From an uncultured Acetatifactor sp. (GTDB lineage Bacteria > Bacillota > Clostridia > Lachnospirales > Lachnospiraceae), in NCBI GenBank assembly GCA_910587555.1, contig CAJULV010000016.1:31014-74291 (forward strand): a stretch of 43,278 nucleotides of DNA, in the 5' to 3' direction. The notes below the pieces were generated by a model. The model ran no database searches and was not told the DNA's origin. It worked only from the letters and a program-made list of their open reading frames with translations. Of the stretch, positions 24,323 to 32,798 are shown in pieces. The position numbers and the translations under genes were made by a program. Position 1 is the stretch's first letter. Every line of letters begins with the position of its first letter.

Positions 24323-24757
24323 ATGTACAGCGAAAAAGTAATGGATCATTTTCAGAATCCCAGGAATATGGGAGAAATAGAGGATGCCAGCGGCGTGGGT
24401 ACCGTGGGCAACGCCAAGTGCGGGGATATCATGAGGATGTACCTGGATATCGATGAAAACGGCATCATTCAGGAGGCGAAATTTAAGACCTTCGGCTGCG
24501 GGGCGGCTGTGGCTACCAGTTCCATGGCTACGGAACTGGTAAAGGGTAAAACCATACAGGAAGCCCTGGAGGTGACCAACAGGGCGGTTATGGAGGCGCT
24601 GGACGGCCTGCCGCCTGTGAAGGTTCACTGTTCCCTGCTTGCCGAGGAGGCAATCCATGCGGCGCTCTGGGACTATGCGGAGAAGGCGGGAATTGTGATT
24701 GAAGGATTGAAGAAGCCGAAGGCGGATATTCATGACGAGGAGGAAGAGCAGTACTGA
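24323..24757 (+). CDS. iscU: IscU-like Fe-S cluster assembly scaffold
   Basis: A 144-residue scaffold on which Fe-S clusters are built from IscS sulfur. The N-terminus MYSEKVMDHFQNPRNMG and three conserved cysteines are present: C33 in NAKCGD, C59 in TFGCGAA and C103 in KVHCS. The C-terminus is extended by an acidic tail ending DEEEEQY. The open frame reaches TTG 24290, but ATG 24323 follows AAAGGAAA. No hscA/hscB or fdx is nearby, which fits the minimal clostridial iscS-iscU system. Confidence 0.95.
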   Translation: MYSEKVMDHFQNPRNMGEIEDASGVGTVGNAKCGDIMRMYLDIDENGIIQEAKFKTFGCGAAVATSSMATELVKGKTIQEALEVTNRAVMEALDGLPPVKVHCSLLAEEAIHAALWDYAEKAGIVIEGLKKPKADIHDEEEEQY

Positions 24758-24807
24758 GGGCTGGCGTTAAAATAGGATGTAAATCCGCATCCGGGAGGAA
24801 ATGCACA

Positions 24808-25512
24808 ATGAACAACGGGTTTGGCGGCGAGGGGAAATACAGCCTGCTGGTGGTGGAGGACGATGCCGTGATAGCAGGCGAGATGAAACTTCATCTGGAA
24901 AAATGGGGATATGAGGTGCATTGTGCGGAGGATTTCGGCAATGTGCTGGCAGAATTCGTCTTACTGTCGCCCCAGCTGGTGCTGATGGATATCGGGCTTC
25001 CCTTTTATAACGGCTATTACTGGTGCGCCCAGATACGGCAGGTTTCTCAGGTGCCCATTATCTTTGTCTCCTCCGCCGGTGACAACATGAATATCGTTAT
25101 GGCGGTGAATATGGGAGGAGACGACTTTGTAGTAAAACCCTTCGATCCGGAGGTACTCTCCGCCAAGGTACAGGCCATGCTCCGGCGGACTTATGCCTTT
25201 CGCGGACAGACCAATGTAATGGAATGCAGAGGCCTGCTTCTGGATCTGACGGATGCCTCGCTGCTGGCGGAGGGGAAGAAGCTGGAGCTGACAAAGAACG
25301 AATTCCGCATTCTGCAGCTTTTATTTGAAAATGCCGGGAAGACGGTTTCCAGGGAGGCTATTATGAAGCGGCTGTGGGACAATGACTGTTTTGTGGACGA
25401 CAATACCCTGACCGTCAATATGACCAGGCTGCGGAAGAAGCTGGAAGCCGCCGGAGCCGGGCAGGTCATCCATACGAAAAAGGGGCTGGGGTACATAATC
25501 GGAGAGTCGTGA
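24808..25512 (+). CDS. OmpR/BceR-type response regulator
   Basis: A 234-residue regulator. The receiver domain has acidic E17-D18-D19, the phospho-acceptor D61 in LMDIGLPFYNG, and VVKPFDPEVLSAKV. The C-terminal winged helix ends VIHTKKGLGYIIGES. The sequence LPFYNGYYWC and the partner kinase's short N-terminus point to the BceR/GraR group, which answers to cell-wall-acting peptides. GGGAGGAAA fixes the ATG. It is 50 nt after iscU, so it may be cotranscribed with the Fe-S genes. Confidence 0.93.
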   Translation: MNNGFGGEGKYSLLVVEDDAVIAGEMKLHLEKWGYEVHCAEDFGNVLAEFVLLSPQLVLMDIGLPFYNGYYWCAQIRQVSQVPIIFVSSAGDNMNIVMAVNMGGDDFVVKPFDPEVLSAKVQAMLRRTYAFRGQTNVMECRGLLLDLTDASLLAEGKKLELTKNEFRILQLLFENAGKTVSREAIMKRLWDNDCFVDDNTLTVNMTRLRKKLEAAGAGQVIHTKKGLGYIIGES

Positions 25513-25525
25513 TTGGAGAGTGATA

Positions 25526-26623
25526 ATGAGGCTGTGGATTCGCTATTTACAGGAAAAGAAGCTCACACTTACGCTGTATTTCCTGACGACAGGGCTGTTT
25601 CTCGCCGTGGGAAGCCTGTATCATATTGAAAATTTGGGAAAGCTCTGCTATGCCGCGGTACTTACGCTGGCGGTGTGGACAGGGGCGGGCGTCCTGGACG
25701 GTATCAAATATGTACGGCGCAGCAGGCAGCTGGAAGCAGTTTTCCGGCATTATGAGCAGTCCGGCGAAATGATATTGGGGGAGGCGGAGAAAGGGCTGAA
25801 ATCTCTGGCCGATTCCATGGAGGCCGCAGAAAGCTATGGGGATGCCCAGGCATATTTCCTCAGAGCCATGTATGAGCGGCAGAGAAAGGAACGGCTGCAC
25901 CGGGAGGAGAGGCTGGCGGAATCCGGAGACTATTATCTGATGTGGACGCATCAGATCAAGACGCCCATCGCGGCCCTGAAGCTTCTTTTAGAGCGCCTGG
26001 AACTTTCGGACAGGAACGGGTTCCTGATGAAGGAGGAATGTTTTAAGATTGAGCAGTATGTGGAAATGGTGCTGGCCTTTCAGCGGCTTGAGAGCATTTC
26101 CGATGATATGGTGGTGCAGCGGTGCAGGCTGGATTCCCTGGTCAGGCAGGCGGTAAAGAAATTCTCCGTCCTGTTTATCAATAAGGGGCTGAAGCCTGAG
26201 TTGGGAGAGCTGGGCTTTCAGATCGTGACGGACGAAAAATGGTTTGTCTTCTGCCTGGAACAGATTTTGTCCAACAGCATCAAGTATACGCCCAGGGGCA
26301 GTATTTCTCTTCGGGCGGAAGAGGAGGGGAAACGTGTATTGCTGTTCCTGGAAGATACCGGTATCGGCATCCGGGCGGAGGATCTGCCGCGCATTTTCGA
26401 GCGGGGCTTTACCGGGTATAACGGCAGGATGGATAAGCGCGCTACGGGAATCGGATTGTATCTGTGCCGCAGGATTTACGGGAAGCTTGGGATTACCGTG
26501 CAGGTGTACAGCGAGGAAGGGCGGGGGACCAAAGTGGTTCTGGGGATACCCTGCGCGGAGAGGGGGATAACAATCCATAAAAATCCCGGGCCTGCACTGA
26601 CGCGAAGCCCGGGATCTTATTAA
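25526..26623 (+). CDS. BceS-type intramembrane-sensing histidine kinase
   Basis: A 365-residue kinase. Two transmembrane helices lie at about 13-32 and 38-56 with almost no extracellular loop, as in intramembrane-sensing BceS kinases. The phospho-acceptor H142 lies in MWTHQIKTPIAALK. The ATPase domain has ILSNSIKYTPRGS (N box), DTGIGI (G1) and the ATGIGLYL (G2) motif. Such kinases normally sense through an adjacent BceAB-type ABC transporter, and none is present. The last ~17 residues are unlike family ends and are coded across a hairpin (26583-26615). GGAGAG at 25515-25520 sets ATG 25526. GTG 25520 is an alternative. Confidence 0.93.
   Translation: MRLWIRYLQEKKLTLTLYFLTTGLFLAVGSLYHIENLGKLCYAAVLTLAVWTGAGVLDGIKYVRRSRQLEAVFRHYEQSGEMILGEAEKGLKSLADSMEAAESYGDAQAYFLRAMYERQRKERLHREERLAESGDYYLMWTHQIKTPIAALKLLLERLELSDRNGFLMKEECFKIEQYVEMVLAFQRLESISDDMVVQRCRLDSLVRQAVKKFSVLFINKGLKPELGELGFQIVTDEKWFVFCLEQILSNSIKYTPRGSISLRAEEEGKRVLLFLEDTGIGIRAEDLPRIFERGFTGYNGRMDKRATGIGLYLCRRIYGKLGITVQVYSEEGRGTKVVLGIPCAERGITIHKNPGPALTRSPGSY
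26583..26615 (+). terminator. Hairpin inside the kinase 3' end
   Basis: ATCCCGGGC (26583-26591) pairs perfectly with GCCCGGGAT (26607-26615) around a 15-nt loop. A weak CTTATT run follows and includes the stop codon. It may end the iscS-kinase transcript although it lies within the coding frame. Confidence 0.6.
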
Positions 26624-26636
26624 GGGGAGGATAGAG

Positions 26637-26731
26637 GCAGCCGCATGAAAGGTCATACACACCAGATATAAATTATACCTGGCTACCGGATATCCTGTAT
26701 CCTGTATAGAATTTCTTAATGCGGCAGCCCC
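26637..26731. repeat. Palindromic element, degenerate copy A
   Basis: The right arm, CTTAATGCGGCAGCCCC (26715-26731), and the preceding GGATATCCTGTATCCTGTATAG match, in reverse complement, the left half of the intact element at 27618-27718. The left arm (GGCAGCCGCAT, 26637-26647) is recognisable but mutated. It therefore lies inverted to copy B. The centre has decayed. It begins 14 nt after the kinase stop. Confidence 0.75.
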
Positions 26732-27087
26732 AAGTATTACTCTTTTTTCTTCCGTATCATCAAAGGAGGGGGTTCCTTGACATTTAATATTGTTGCACAA
26801 AACGAGCAGATTATACTGCAAAATAAATTTTTTTTGAAAAAAATTTTTGTTGTGTTCGGAGTTAATCTGTTATATACTGGTAGAAGCGGATTCCATTTAT
26901 ACAGGCAATAAGGCTGGAGTACGGAGAAAGGTTTTTTGCCGCCCGGCGGGCGACGGGTTCTCCAGGGCTTCTGCAGACACTGAGGCGGGGTATTGCGCTT
27001 CGGCGGGCGGGGCGTATGCCCGTAGGAGGTATCGCGGAAAATAAAACCGGCAGCAGAGGGCCGGCAGGATTTGAAAAGGTGGTAGAT
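26732..27087 (+). other. Non-coding stretch upstream of the SEC-C gene
   Basis: It starts AT-rich (A/T runs at 26820-26850), carries a promoter at 26850-26878, and then becomes GC-rich with a CCGCCCGGCGGG palindrome near 26939-26951. No protein-like frame with a ribosome site was found before ATG 27088. The ~200-nt leader could be regulatory. Confidence 0.5.
26850..26878 (+). promoter_or_regulatory. Promoter upstream of the SEC-C gene
   Basis: TTGTGT (26850-26855), a 17-nt spacer and TATACT (26873-26878), right after an A/T-rich stretch that could act as an UP element. It would give a leader of ~200 nt. Confidence 0.65.
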
Positions 27088-27591
27088 ATGGCGTTATTGG
27101 AAAAATGGAGAGAAATGGCATACGATGATGCAGCGGACAAGGACAGGCTGCAGGCGCTCTGGGCGGCATATTTTAAGGAAGAGAAAGATATTTATGCCCA
27201 GCTTCTGAAGAATCCGGACGAGGTGGTATGCGGTACGGTCAGAGAACTGGCCGATAAGTACCAGGTGTCCCTTATGACGATGACGGGATTCCTGGACGGG
27301 ATCAACGACAGCCTGAAGGAGTCCAATCCCATTGAGGAGATGGAAGAGGATACTCAGGTAAATCTGGGATTTGAGAAGGCGCTTCTGTACAAGAACATGG
27401 TGGCAGCGGAGGCGGACTGGCTGTACAATCTGGAAGAATGGAACAATATTTTTGACGAGGACACCAGGAAGGCTTTGTATAAGGAGCAGAAGGCATCCAC
27501 TACAATTGTGAAGGAGGCGAAGATCTATCCCAATGATCCGTGCCCCTGCGGAAGTGGAAAGAAATACAAAAAGTGCTGCGGTAAAAAGTAA
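27088..27591 (+). CDS. SEC-C zinc-finger protein
   Basis: A 167-residue protein. The C-terminal 16 residues are a SEC-C metal-binding motif: C152-P-C154-G-S-G and K-K-C163-C164, as at the end of SecA, where it binds zinc and helps bind SecB or ribosomes. The N-terminal ~145 residues are helical and acidic with no membrane segment (…KWREMAYDDAADKDR… and …WLYNLEEWNNIFDED…). I cannot assign that part, though such stand-alone SEC-C proteins are common in Lachnospiraceae. The open frame reaches 27016, but ATG 27088 follows AAAAGGTGG. Palindromic elements lie on both sides. Confidence 0.85.
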   Translation: MALLEKWREMAYDDAADKDRLQALWAAYFKEEKDIYAQLLKNPDEVVCGTVRELADKYQVSLMTMTGFLDGINDSLKESNPIEEMEEDTQVNLGFEKALLYKNMVAAEADWLYNLEEWNNIFDEDTRKALYKEQKASTTIVKEAKIYPNDPCPCGSGKKYKKCCGKK

Positions 27592-27617
27592 TTGACAGTT
27601 ACTGTCTACAGGCAGTG

Positions 27618-27718
27618 AAGGGGCTGTCGCATTAAGAAATTCTACACCGGATACAGGATGCCCGGTAATCAGGCATGCCTGTATCCGGTGTCCATGACCC
27701 TTAATGCGACAGCCCCTT
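27618..27718. repeat. Palindromic MITE-like element, intact copy B
   Basis: A 101-nt near-perfect palindrome. Outer arms of 19 nt (27618-27636 and 27700-27718), starting AAGGGGCTGTCGCATTAAG, are exact inverted copies. Inner arms of 14 nt (ACACCGGATACAGG 27644-27657 and its complement 27678-27691) are also exact. A third small stem (ATGCC/GGCAT) closes the loop. The ends look like transposon terminal repeats. No target duplication is visible. It lies 26 nt after the SEC-C stop and could also act as a terminator, since TTTT follows. Confidence 0.85.
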
Positions 27719-27771
27719 TTGTAAAAACAAAATCTCCTGCATCGGGAGGGAGAATCAGGAGGAAGATAAAG

Positions 27772-28473
27772 ATGAGGAAGCTGTTGAAACAGATTAAGTG
27801 GGAGACAATGCTGACTTCATTGTTTTATATCATACTTGGGGTGGTGGCGGTGGCGCTTCCGGAGACTATGGTAAGGAGCCTTGGGTATCTGGTGGGCATA
27901 CTGTTTATTCTGGTGGGGGCCGTCTCCATGATATGTTATCTTCTGCGGGATGCCGGACGAAATTATGACCGCAATGATTTTGGATACGGGCTGGTGGGAA
28001 TCGCAGTGGGCGTGCTGTTTCTCTACAAGGTGGAGTGGATAACCTCGCTGGTTCCTGTGATTCTGGGGATCCTGGTTCTGGCCAGCGGCTGCGTGAAGCT
28101 GCAGCATGTGATAGATATGAAACGGCTGGAATGCGGTAACTGGATCGGCGTGCTGATTCTGGCCGTGATCAATGTGATATTCGGCGCGGTGCTGATTGCG
28201 AATCCTTTTGAGACGGTTATACGGCTGTTCCAGGTGGTAGGAATCGGCCTTATTTTCAGCGGTGTCACTGACTGCATTACGGTTATTTATGTGGCAGGCA
28301 GGATAAGGAGTTATCTGGACGGTATACAGCCGGTGGATTCCACCTTTACGGAGGTTGTGGATGTGGAGGAAGGGACCAAAGCCGGGAGAAGGCGTCAGGG
28401 CGGAGAGGAATCGGCAGCGCAGACAGAGAAGGACGGCCAGGAAGCGCCGGAAAATAAGGGTGAAGGAGCGTAA
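27772..28473 (+). CDS. DUF308 (HdeD-like) membrane protein
   Basis: A 233-residue protein with six predicted membrane helices arranged as three hairpins, the DUF308/HdeD layout. The repeated pattern is 'GxxxxxxGxxxLxxP' as in GVVAVALPETMVRSLGYLVG and GAVLIANPFETVIRLFQVVG. The C-terminal ~45 residues are hydrophilic and rich in Gly, Arg, Glu and Lys. HdeD is linked to acid resistance in E. coli, but most DUF308 members have no known role. The frame is open back into the palindromic element (27658), but ATG 27772 has AGGAGGAAG and gives a sensible N-terminus. A CBS gene follows after 3 nt. Confidence 0.85.
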   Translation: MRKLLKQIKWETMLTSLFYIILGVVAVALPETMVRSLGYLVGILFILVGAVSMICYLLRDAGRNYDRNDFGYGLVGIAVGVLFLYKVEWITSLVPVILGILVLASGCVKLQHVIDMKRLECGNWIGVLILAVINVIFGAVLIANPFETVIRLFQVVGIGLIFSGVTDCITVIYVAGRIRSYLDGIQPVDSTFTEVVDVEEGTKAGRRRQGGEESAAQTEKDGQEAPENKGEGA

Positions 28474-28476
28474 ACA

Positions 28477-28893
28477 GTGAACATTGCATCGTTTTTACTG
28501 CCCAAGGCTGAGGTTGCGTATCTCAGGGATGACATGACACTGCGGCAGGGGCTTGAGAAGCTGCGGAGGAGCGGTTTTACGGCCATACCTGTCATTGATG
28601 TGGAGGACAGGTATGTGGGGGTTATCAGCGTGGGGGATTTTCTCTGGAATATCCTTGCGTACAATGAGACGTTGGAGGATATCACACTGAAAAATCTGGA
28701 GCATATGACGGTACGGGATTTTCTGCAGAACGGGAAGGTGAAGCCGGCCTGTATCGACACGGCCATGGAAAATCTGCTGGAGTGTGCAAAAAACCAGAAT
28801 TTTGTACCTGTTATAGATGACAGAAGTGTGTTTATAGGAATCGTCACCAGAGGCGATATCATAAAGTATTTTGTGGACAGGAAGAAGAAATGA
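28477..28893 (+). CDS. CBS-pair protein
   Basis: A 138-residue protein made only of two CBS motifs. The first contains GFTAIPVIDVEDRYVGVISVGDFLW, the second NFVPVIDDRSVFIGIVTRGDIIKYF. CBS pairs bind adenosyl ligands such as AMP, ATP, SAM or cyclic dinucleotides. Its ligand is unknown. It lies between a DUF308 membrane protein and apt/rel, so a nucleotide-sensing role is plausible but unproven. The start is GTG 28477 with AAGGAG about 10 nt upstream. The gap to the DUF308 stop is 3 nt, so the two are cotranscribed. Confidence 0.88.
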   Translation: MNIASFLLPKAEVAYLRDDMTLRQGLEKLRRSGFTAIPVIDVEDRYVGVISVGDFLWNILAYNETLEDITLKNLEHMTVRDFLQNGKVKPACIDTAMENLLECAKNQNFVPVIDDRSVFIGIVTRGDIIKYFVDRKKK

Positions 28894-28983
28894 CGGAATG
28901 AAGAGGTGCGGCGCTGTGGCGGATGGCTTTGGCCAGGCAGGGGCGCAGGCCGGAATTCTATGGATACACAGGAGGATATTGTG

Positions 28984-29508
28984 ATGAAGAAACTGGAAGA
29001 ATACGTGGTAAGCATACCTGATTTCCCGGAGCCGGGTATTATTTTCAGAGATGTCACCAGTGTGCTGCAGGATGCGGAAGGGCTGCGGCTTGCCATTGAC
29101 ACCATGCAGGAGAAGGTCAGGGACCTGGAGTATGATGTGGTGGCGGGACCGGAATCCAGAGGATTTATATTTGGAACACCCATTGCCTATAATAATAAAA
29201 AGTCCTTTGTGCTGATCCGCAAGGCCGGCAAGCTTCCCAGGGAGACGGTTTCCGTTTCCTATGAGCTGGAGTATGGCAGCGCGGTTATTGAGATGCATAA
29301 GGACAGCATCCGCCCGGGGCAGAGAGTACTGATTGTGGATGATCTTATCGCTACCGGCGGAACCACCGAGGCTATGGTGAAGCTGATTGAGAGCCTGGGA
29401 GGCGTGGTAGTGGGTATTGTGGTTCTGATGGAACTGGCAGGCCTAAAGGGACGGGAGAAGCTTTCCGGCTACCGGCTGGAGTCGGCAATCTGTTATGAGG
29501 GAAAGTAG
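28984..29508 (+). CDS. apt: Adenine phosphoribosyltransferase
   Basis: Apt converts adenine and PRPP to AMP in purine salvage. The 174-residue length fits the family. The PRPP-binding motif VLIVDDLIATGGTT lies at 115-128. The N-terminal IPDFPEPGIIFRDVT and GPESRGFIFG are also diagnostic. The open frame reaches 28906, but ATG 28984 follows GGAGGAT and gives the standard MKKLEEYV start. Apt is often beside rel in Firmicutes, as here (115 nt apart), and links purine pools to (p)ppGpp. Confidence 0.96.
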   Translation: MKKLEEYVVSIPDFPEPGIIFRDVTSVLQDAEGLRLAIDTMQEKVRDLEYDVVAGPESRGFIFGTPIAYNNKKSFVLIRKAGKLPRETVSVSYELEYGSAVIEMHKDSIRPGQRVLIVDDLIATGGTTEAMVKLIESLGGVVVGIVVLMELAGLKGREKLSGYRLESAICYEGK

Positions 29509-29622
29509 ACAAGTCCGACTGCCGGCGGGGTAAATCTCCGTGACGGTCTCCATGCGGGAGGTAAGGACAGATTCATTCGGGGAAAAGGGGTTTCGAGGAT
29601 AAGTTCAGGGCAAGGATAACGG

Positions 29623-31947
29623 ATGCAGAAAGTGTGGATGGTTATGGCAGAAGAAAAGATTGAGGAAATTTTTGATGATGGAAAGATGAGTGAGTACCAT
29701 GAATTTGTGGATCCTGACAGCCTGTATCAGGAGCTGATTCATCGTGTGCAGAAATACCATCCCAGTGATGACATATCGCTGATTGAAAAGGCGTATAAGG
29801 TGGCGGAGGAGGCGCATAAGAACCAGCTGCGCAAATCGGGAGAACCGTATATCATCCATCCGTTGAACGTGGCAATCATTTTGGCGGATCTTGAACTGGA
29901 TAAGGAGACTATCGTTGCGGGGATTCTCCATGATGTGGTAGAGGATACGATCATGACGGAGGAGGACCTGAAACAGGAGTTCGGGGATGATGTGGCCCTG
30001 CTGGTGGACGGTGTCACAAAGCTGGAAAAGATACCGCTGTCTGCAGGCGGGGACCAGCCTGACGAGAAGCTGGAGATGCAGGCGGAGAATCTGCGAAAGA
30101 TGTTTCTTGCCATGGCGAAGGACATCCGTGTGATACTGATTAAGCTGGCGGACCGTCTCCACAATATGCGTACACTGCAGTATAAGAAGCCGGAGAGCCG
30201 GCAGCGCATAGCGAAAGAGACCCTGGAGATCTACTGCCCCATCGCACAGAGGCTGGGCATCAGCAAGGTGAAGATTGAATTAGATGATTTATCGTTAAAG
30301 TATCTGGAATCTGACGTTTATTATGATCTGGTAGACAAGATTTCCGTCCGCAAGAGCGTGCGGGAAAAGTATATTCAGAGCATTGTGGACGAGGTCAGCG
30401 AGCATATCAGGCATGCTGGAATCAAGGCCAAGGTTGACGGGCGTGTAAAGCATTTTTTCAGTATTTATAAAAAGATGAAAAATCAGGACAAGACGCTGGA
30501 CCAGATTTACGATCTGTTTGCGGTGCGTATTATTGTGGACAGCGTGCGGGACTGTTATGCGGCGCTTGGGGTAATTCATGAGATGTATAAGCCCATTCCG
30601 GGGCGTTTTAAAGATTACATTGCCATGCCCAAGGCAAATATGTACCAGTCACTGCATACCACGCTGATCGGCAGTTCGGGGCAGCCCTTCGAGATACAGA
30701 TCCGTACCTTTGAGATGCATAAGGCGGCGGAGTACGGGATTGCCGCTCACTGGAAGTACAAGGAAGCCTCGGACGGCAAAAAGGTGGCGGCCCAGGAGGA
30801 GGAGAAGCTGGTATGGCTGCGGCAGATCCTGGAATGGCAGCGGGACATGTCGGACAACCGGGAATTTATGAAGCTTCTGAAAAACGACCTGGATTTGTTT
30901 TCGGACAACGTGTACTGCTTCACGCCCACCGGCGAGGTAAAAAACCTGCCTGCCGGCTCTACCACCATCGATTTTGCGTACAGCATCCATTCGGCGGTCG
31001 GCAACCGCATGGTGGGGGCCAGAGTGAATGATAAGCTTGTGACCATCGATTATGAGATCAAAAACGGCGACAGAGTGGAGATTATCACATCTCAGAATTC
31101 CAAGGGACCAAGCCGTGACTGGCTGAATGTAGTCAAGAGTACACAGGCAAAGAACAAGATTAACCAGTGGTTCAAGAACGAGCTGAAGGAAGACAATATC
31201 GTCAAGGGCAGGGAACTGCTGGCGAATTATTGCAGGACGAAATCAATTATCCTTTCCGACCTGCTGAAGCAGGATTATATGAATGCCGTCATGCGCAAAT
31301 ACGGATTCCGGGACTGGGAATCCGTGCTGGCGGCAATTGGCCACGGCGCCCTGAAAGAGGGGCAGGTGGTCAACAAGATGCAGGACCTTTACGACAGAGA
31401 GCACAAGCGGGCGATGACAAACGAGGAAGTTCTGGCAAGCATTGCGGAAGCAGGGGCGGTTTCCATCAACAAGCCTGCTGCCATGAAGACAAAAAGCGGC
31501 ATCGTGGTGCGCGGAATTGCAGATTTATCTGTTCGGTTTTCCAAATGCTGTTCTCCGGTTCCCGGAGATGAGATTGTGGGATTTGTCACCCGGGGCCGTG
31601 GGATTTCCATTCACCGGACAGACTGCGTGAACATGATGAACCTGCCGGAAATTGAGCGGGCGCGGATCATTGACGCAGAATGGCAGGCGCCGGAGGATAC
31701 AACCGAAAAATATGTGGCTGAGATCGACATCTATGCAAATAACAGGAACGGCCTGCTGGCAGATATTACCAAGGCGCTGACGGAGCGGAATATCAGTATT
31801 CTGTCTCTGAATACCAGGGTCAGCAGGCAGGGGCTTGCGACGCTGCAGACCTCCTTTGAGGTTGAGGGGAAAGAGGAACTGAACCGTGTAATTGACAAAA
31901 TACGGGGTATAGAGAGCGTGGTGGATATCGAACGCGCTACGGGCTGA
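29623..31947 (+). CDS. rel: Bifunctional (p)ppGpp synthetase/hydrolase Rel
   Basis: The stringent-response enzyme, 774 residues. The N-terminal HD hydrolase has YIIHPLNVA and the H103-D104 pair in ILHDVVEDT. The synthetase domain has FSIYKKMKNQDKTLDQIYDL, RFKDYIAMPKANMYQSLHTT and FEIQIRTFEMHKAAEYGIAAHWKYKE. A TGS domain starts at VYCFTPTGEVKNLPAGST. After a zinc-binding segment (KCCSPVPGD) comes a C-terminal ACT domain. Both catalytic halves look intact, so it should make and degrade (p)ppGpp. AAGGA at 29613-29617 supports ATG 29623. ATG 29644 is an alternative. Confidence 0.96.
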   Translation: MQKVWMVMAEEKIEEIFDDGKMSEYHEFVDPDSLYQELIHRVQKYHPSDDISLIEKAYKVAEEAHKNQLRKSGEPYIIHPLNVAIILADLELDKETIVAGILHDVVEDTIMTEEDLKQEFGDDVALLVDGVTKLEKIPLSAGGDQPDEKLEMQAENLRKMFLAMAKDIRVILIKLADRLHNMRTLQYKKPESRQRIAKETLEIYCPIAQRLGISKVKIELDDLSLKYLESDVYYDLVDKISVRKSVREKYIQSIVDEVSEHIRHAGIKAKVDGRVKHFFSIYKKMKNQDKTLDQIYDLFAVRIIVDSVRDCYAALGVIHEMYKPIPGRFKDYIAMPKANMYQSLHTTLIGSSGQPFEIQIRTFEMHKAAEYGIAAHWKYKEASDGKKVAAQEEEKLVWLRQILEWQRDMSDNREFMKLLKNDLDLFSDNVYCFTPTGEVKNLPAGSTTIDFAYSIHSAVGNRMVGARVNDKLVTIDYEIKNGDRVEIITSQNSKGPSRDWLNVVKSTQAKNKINQWFKNELKEDNIVKGRELLANYCRTKSIILSDLLKQDYMNAVMRKYGFRDWESVLAAIGHGALKEGQVVNKMQDLYDREHKRAMTNEEVLASIAEAGAVSINKPAAMKTKSGIVVRGIADLSVRFSKCCSPVPGDEIVGFVTRGRGISIHRTDCVNMMNLPEIERARIIDAEWQAPEDTTEKYVAEIDIYANNRNGLLADITKALTERNISILSLNTRVSRQGLATLQTSFEVEGKEELNRVIDKIRGIESVVDIERATG

Positions 31948-32077
31948 GCCTGGGGGTCGCAGCCGGGCCGCGGGGGATTGTGTACACCGATTTGAGGAAT
32001 GGGTACAGCGTGTTTCGAAGCCCGCAGGCGCGGGGGCGGAGAAAGGCTGCGGCAGGGATTTTAACAGGAGAAATCAG

Positions 32078-32740
32078 ATGGCAGAGATAAAAATAGGACG
32101 TATGGTGTTGGGCGTATGCCAGACCAATTGCTACTTTTTGTACCGGGACGGAGAACACGAAGCAATCGTGGTGGACCCGGCGGACAGGGGGGCGAACATT
32201 TACGGAGCTTTGCAGAAGAACGGTTTCCGGGTGGCGGGGATTTTGCTGACACACGGGCATTTTGACCATATCTGGGGGCTGGACGGACTGAGAGACGCGG
32301 CGAATGCGGCGGCAGAGGCGGAGGGGCTGGAACCCGTGAAGGCTTACGCCTGCGCGGCGGAGCGGGAACTGCTGAAAAGCGCCCGGATGAATGTGTCTGA
32401 ACAGGCAGGACGCGCCTGTGAGACTTATGCGGATGTATATGTAAAGGACGGAGAGGAGATTACCGTCGGGAATATGACATGCAGGGTGATTGCCACGCCG
32501 GGGCATACGGCGGGGGGCTGCTGTTATTATTTTGAGGAGGCAGGTATCCTGGTGTCGGGAGACACGTTGTTTGCGGAGTCCGTGGGAAGGACGGATTTTC
32601 CGACGGGAAGCATGGGGACTTTGGTTCGTTCTGTCAAAGAAAAGCTTTTTGTGCTGCCGGATGAGACAAAGGTGTATCCGGGGCATGGAGAGCGTACTGA
32701 AATCGGGTATGAGAAGAAAAACAACCCGTTCTGTGTGTAA
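32078..32740 (+). CDS. Metallo-beta-lactamase-fold hydrolase (GloB-like)
   Basis: A 220-residue MBL-fold hydrolase. The metal-binding motif THGHFDH is at 58-64, followed by ATPGHTAGGCCYY, VSGDTLF and the final VYPGHGE, so all metal ligands are present. It resembles the glyoxalase II-like group that hydrolyses thioesters such as S-lactoylglutathione analogues, but the substrate cannot be told. CAGGAGA precedes ATG 32078. It follows rel by 130 nt, with a GC-rich palindrome (CCCGCAGGCGCGGG) between. Rel plus an MBL hydrolase is a common neighbourhood in Clostridia. Confidence 0.92.
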   Translation: MAEIKIGRMVLGVCQTNCYFLYRDGEHEAIVVDPADRGANIYGALQKNGFRVAGILLTHGHFDHIWGLDGLRDAANAAAEAEGLEPVKAYACAAERELLKSARMNVSEQAGRACETYADVYVKDGEEITVGNMTCRVIATPGHTAGGCCYYFEEAGILVSGDTLFAESVGRTDFPTGSMGTLVRSVKEKLFVLPDETKVYPGHGERTEIGYEKKNNPFCV

Positions 32741-32798
32741 ATCTGCGTAAGGGCATGGTGGCGCTGACAGAACTTATCATACCGGGAGGGAGCCTGGC

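Noticed and set aside
27658..27771. Longer N-terminus for the DUF308 protein
   Set aside because: The extra 38 codons come from the palindromic element; ATG 27772 has a strong ribosome site.
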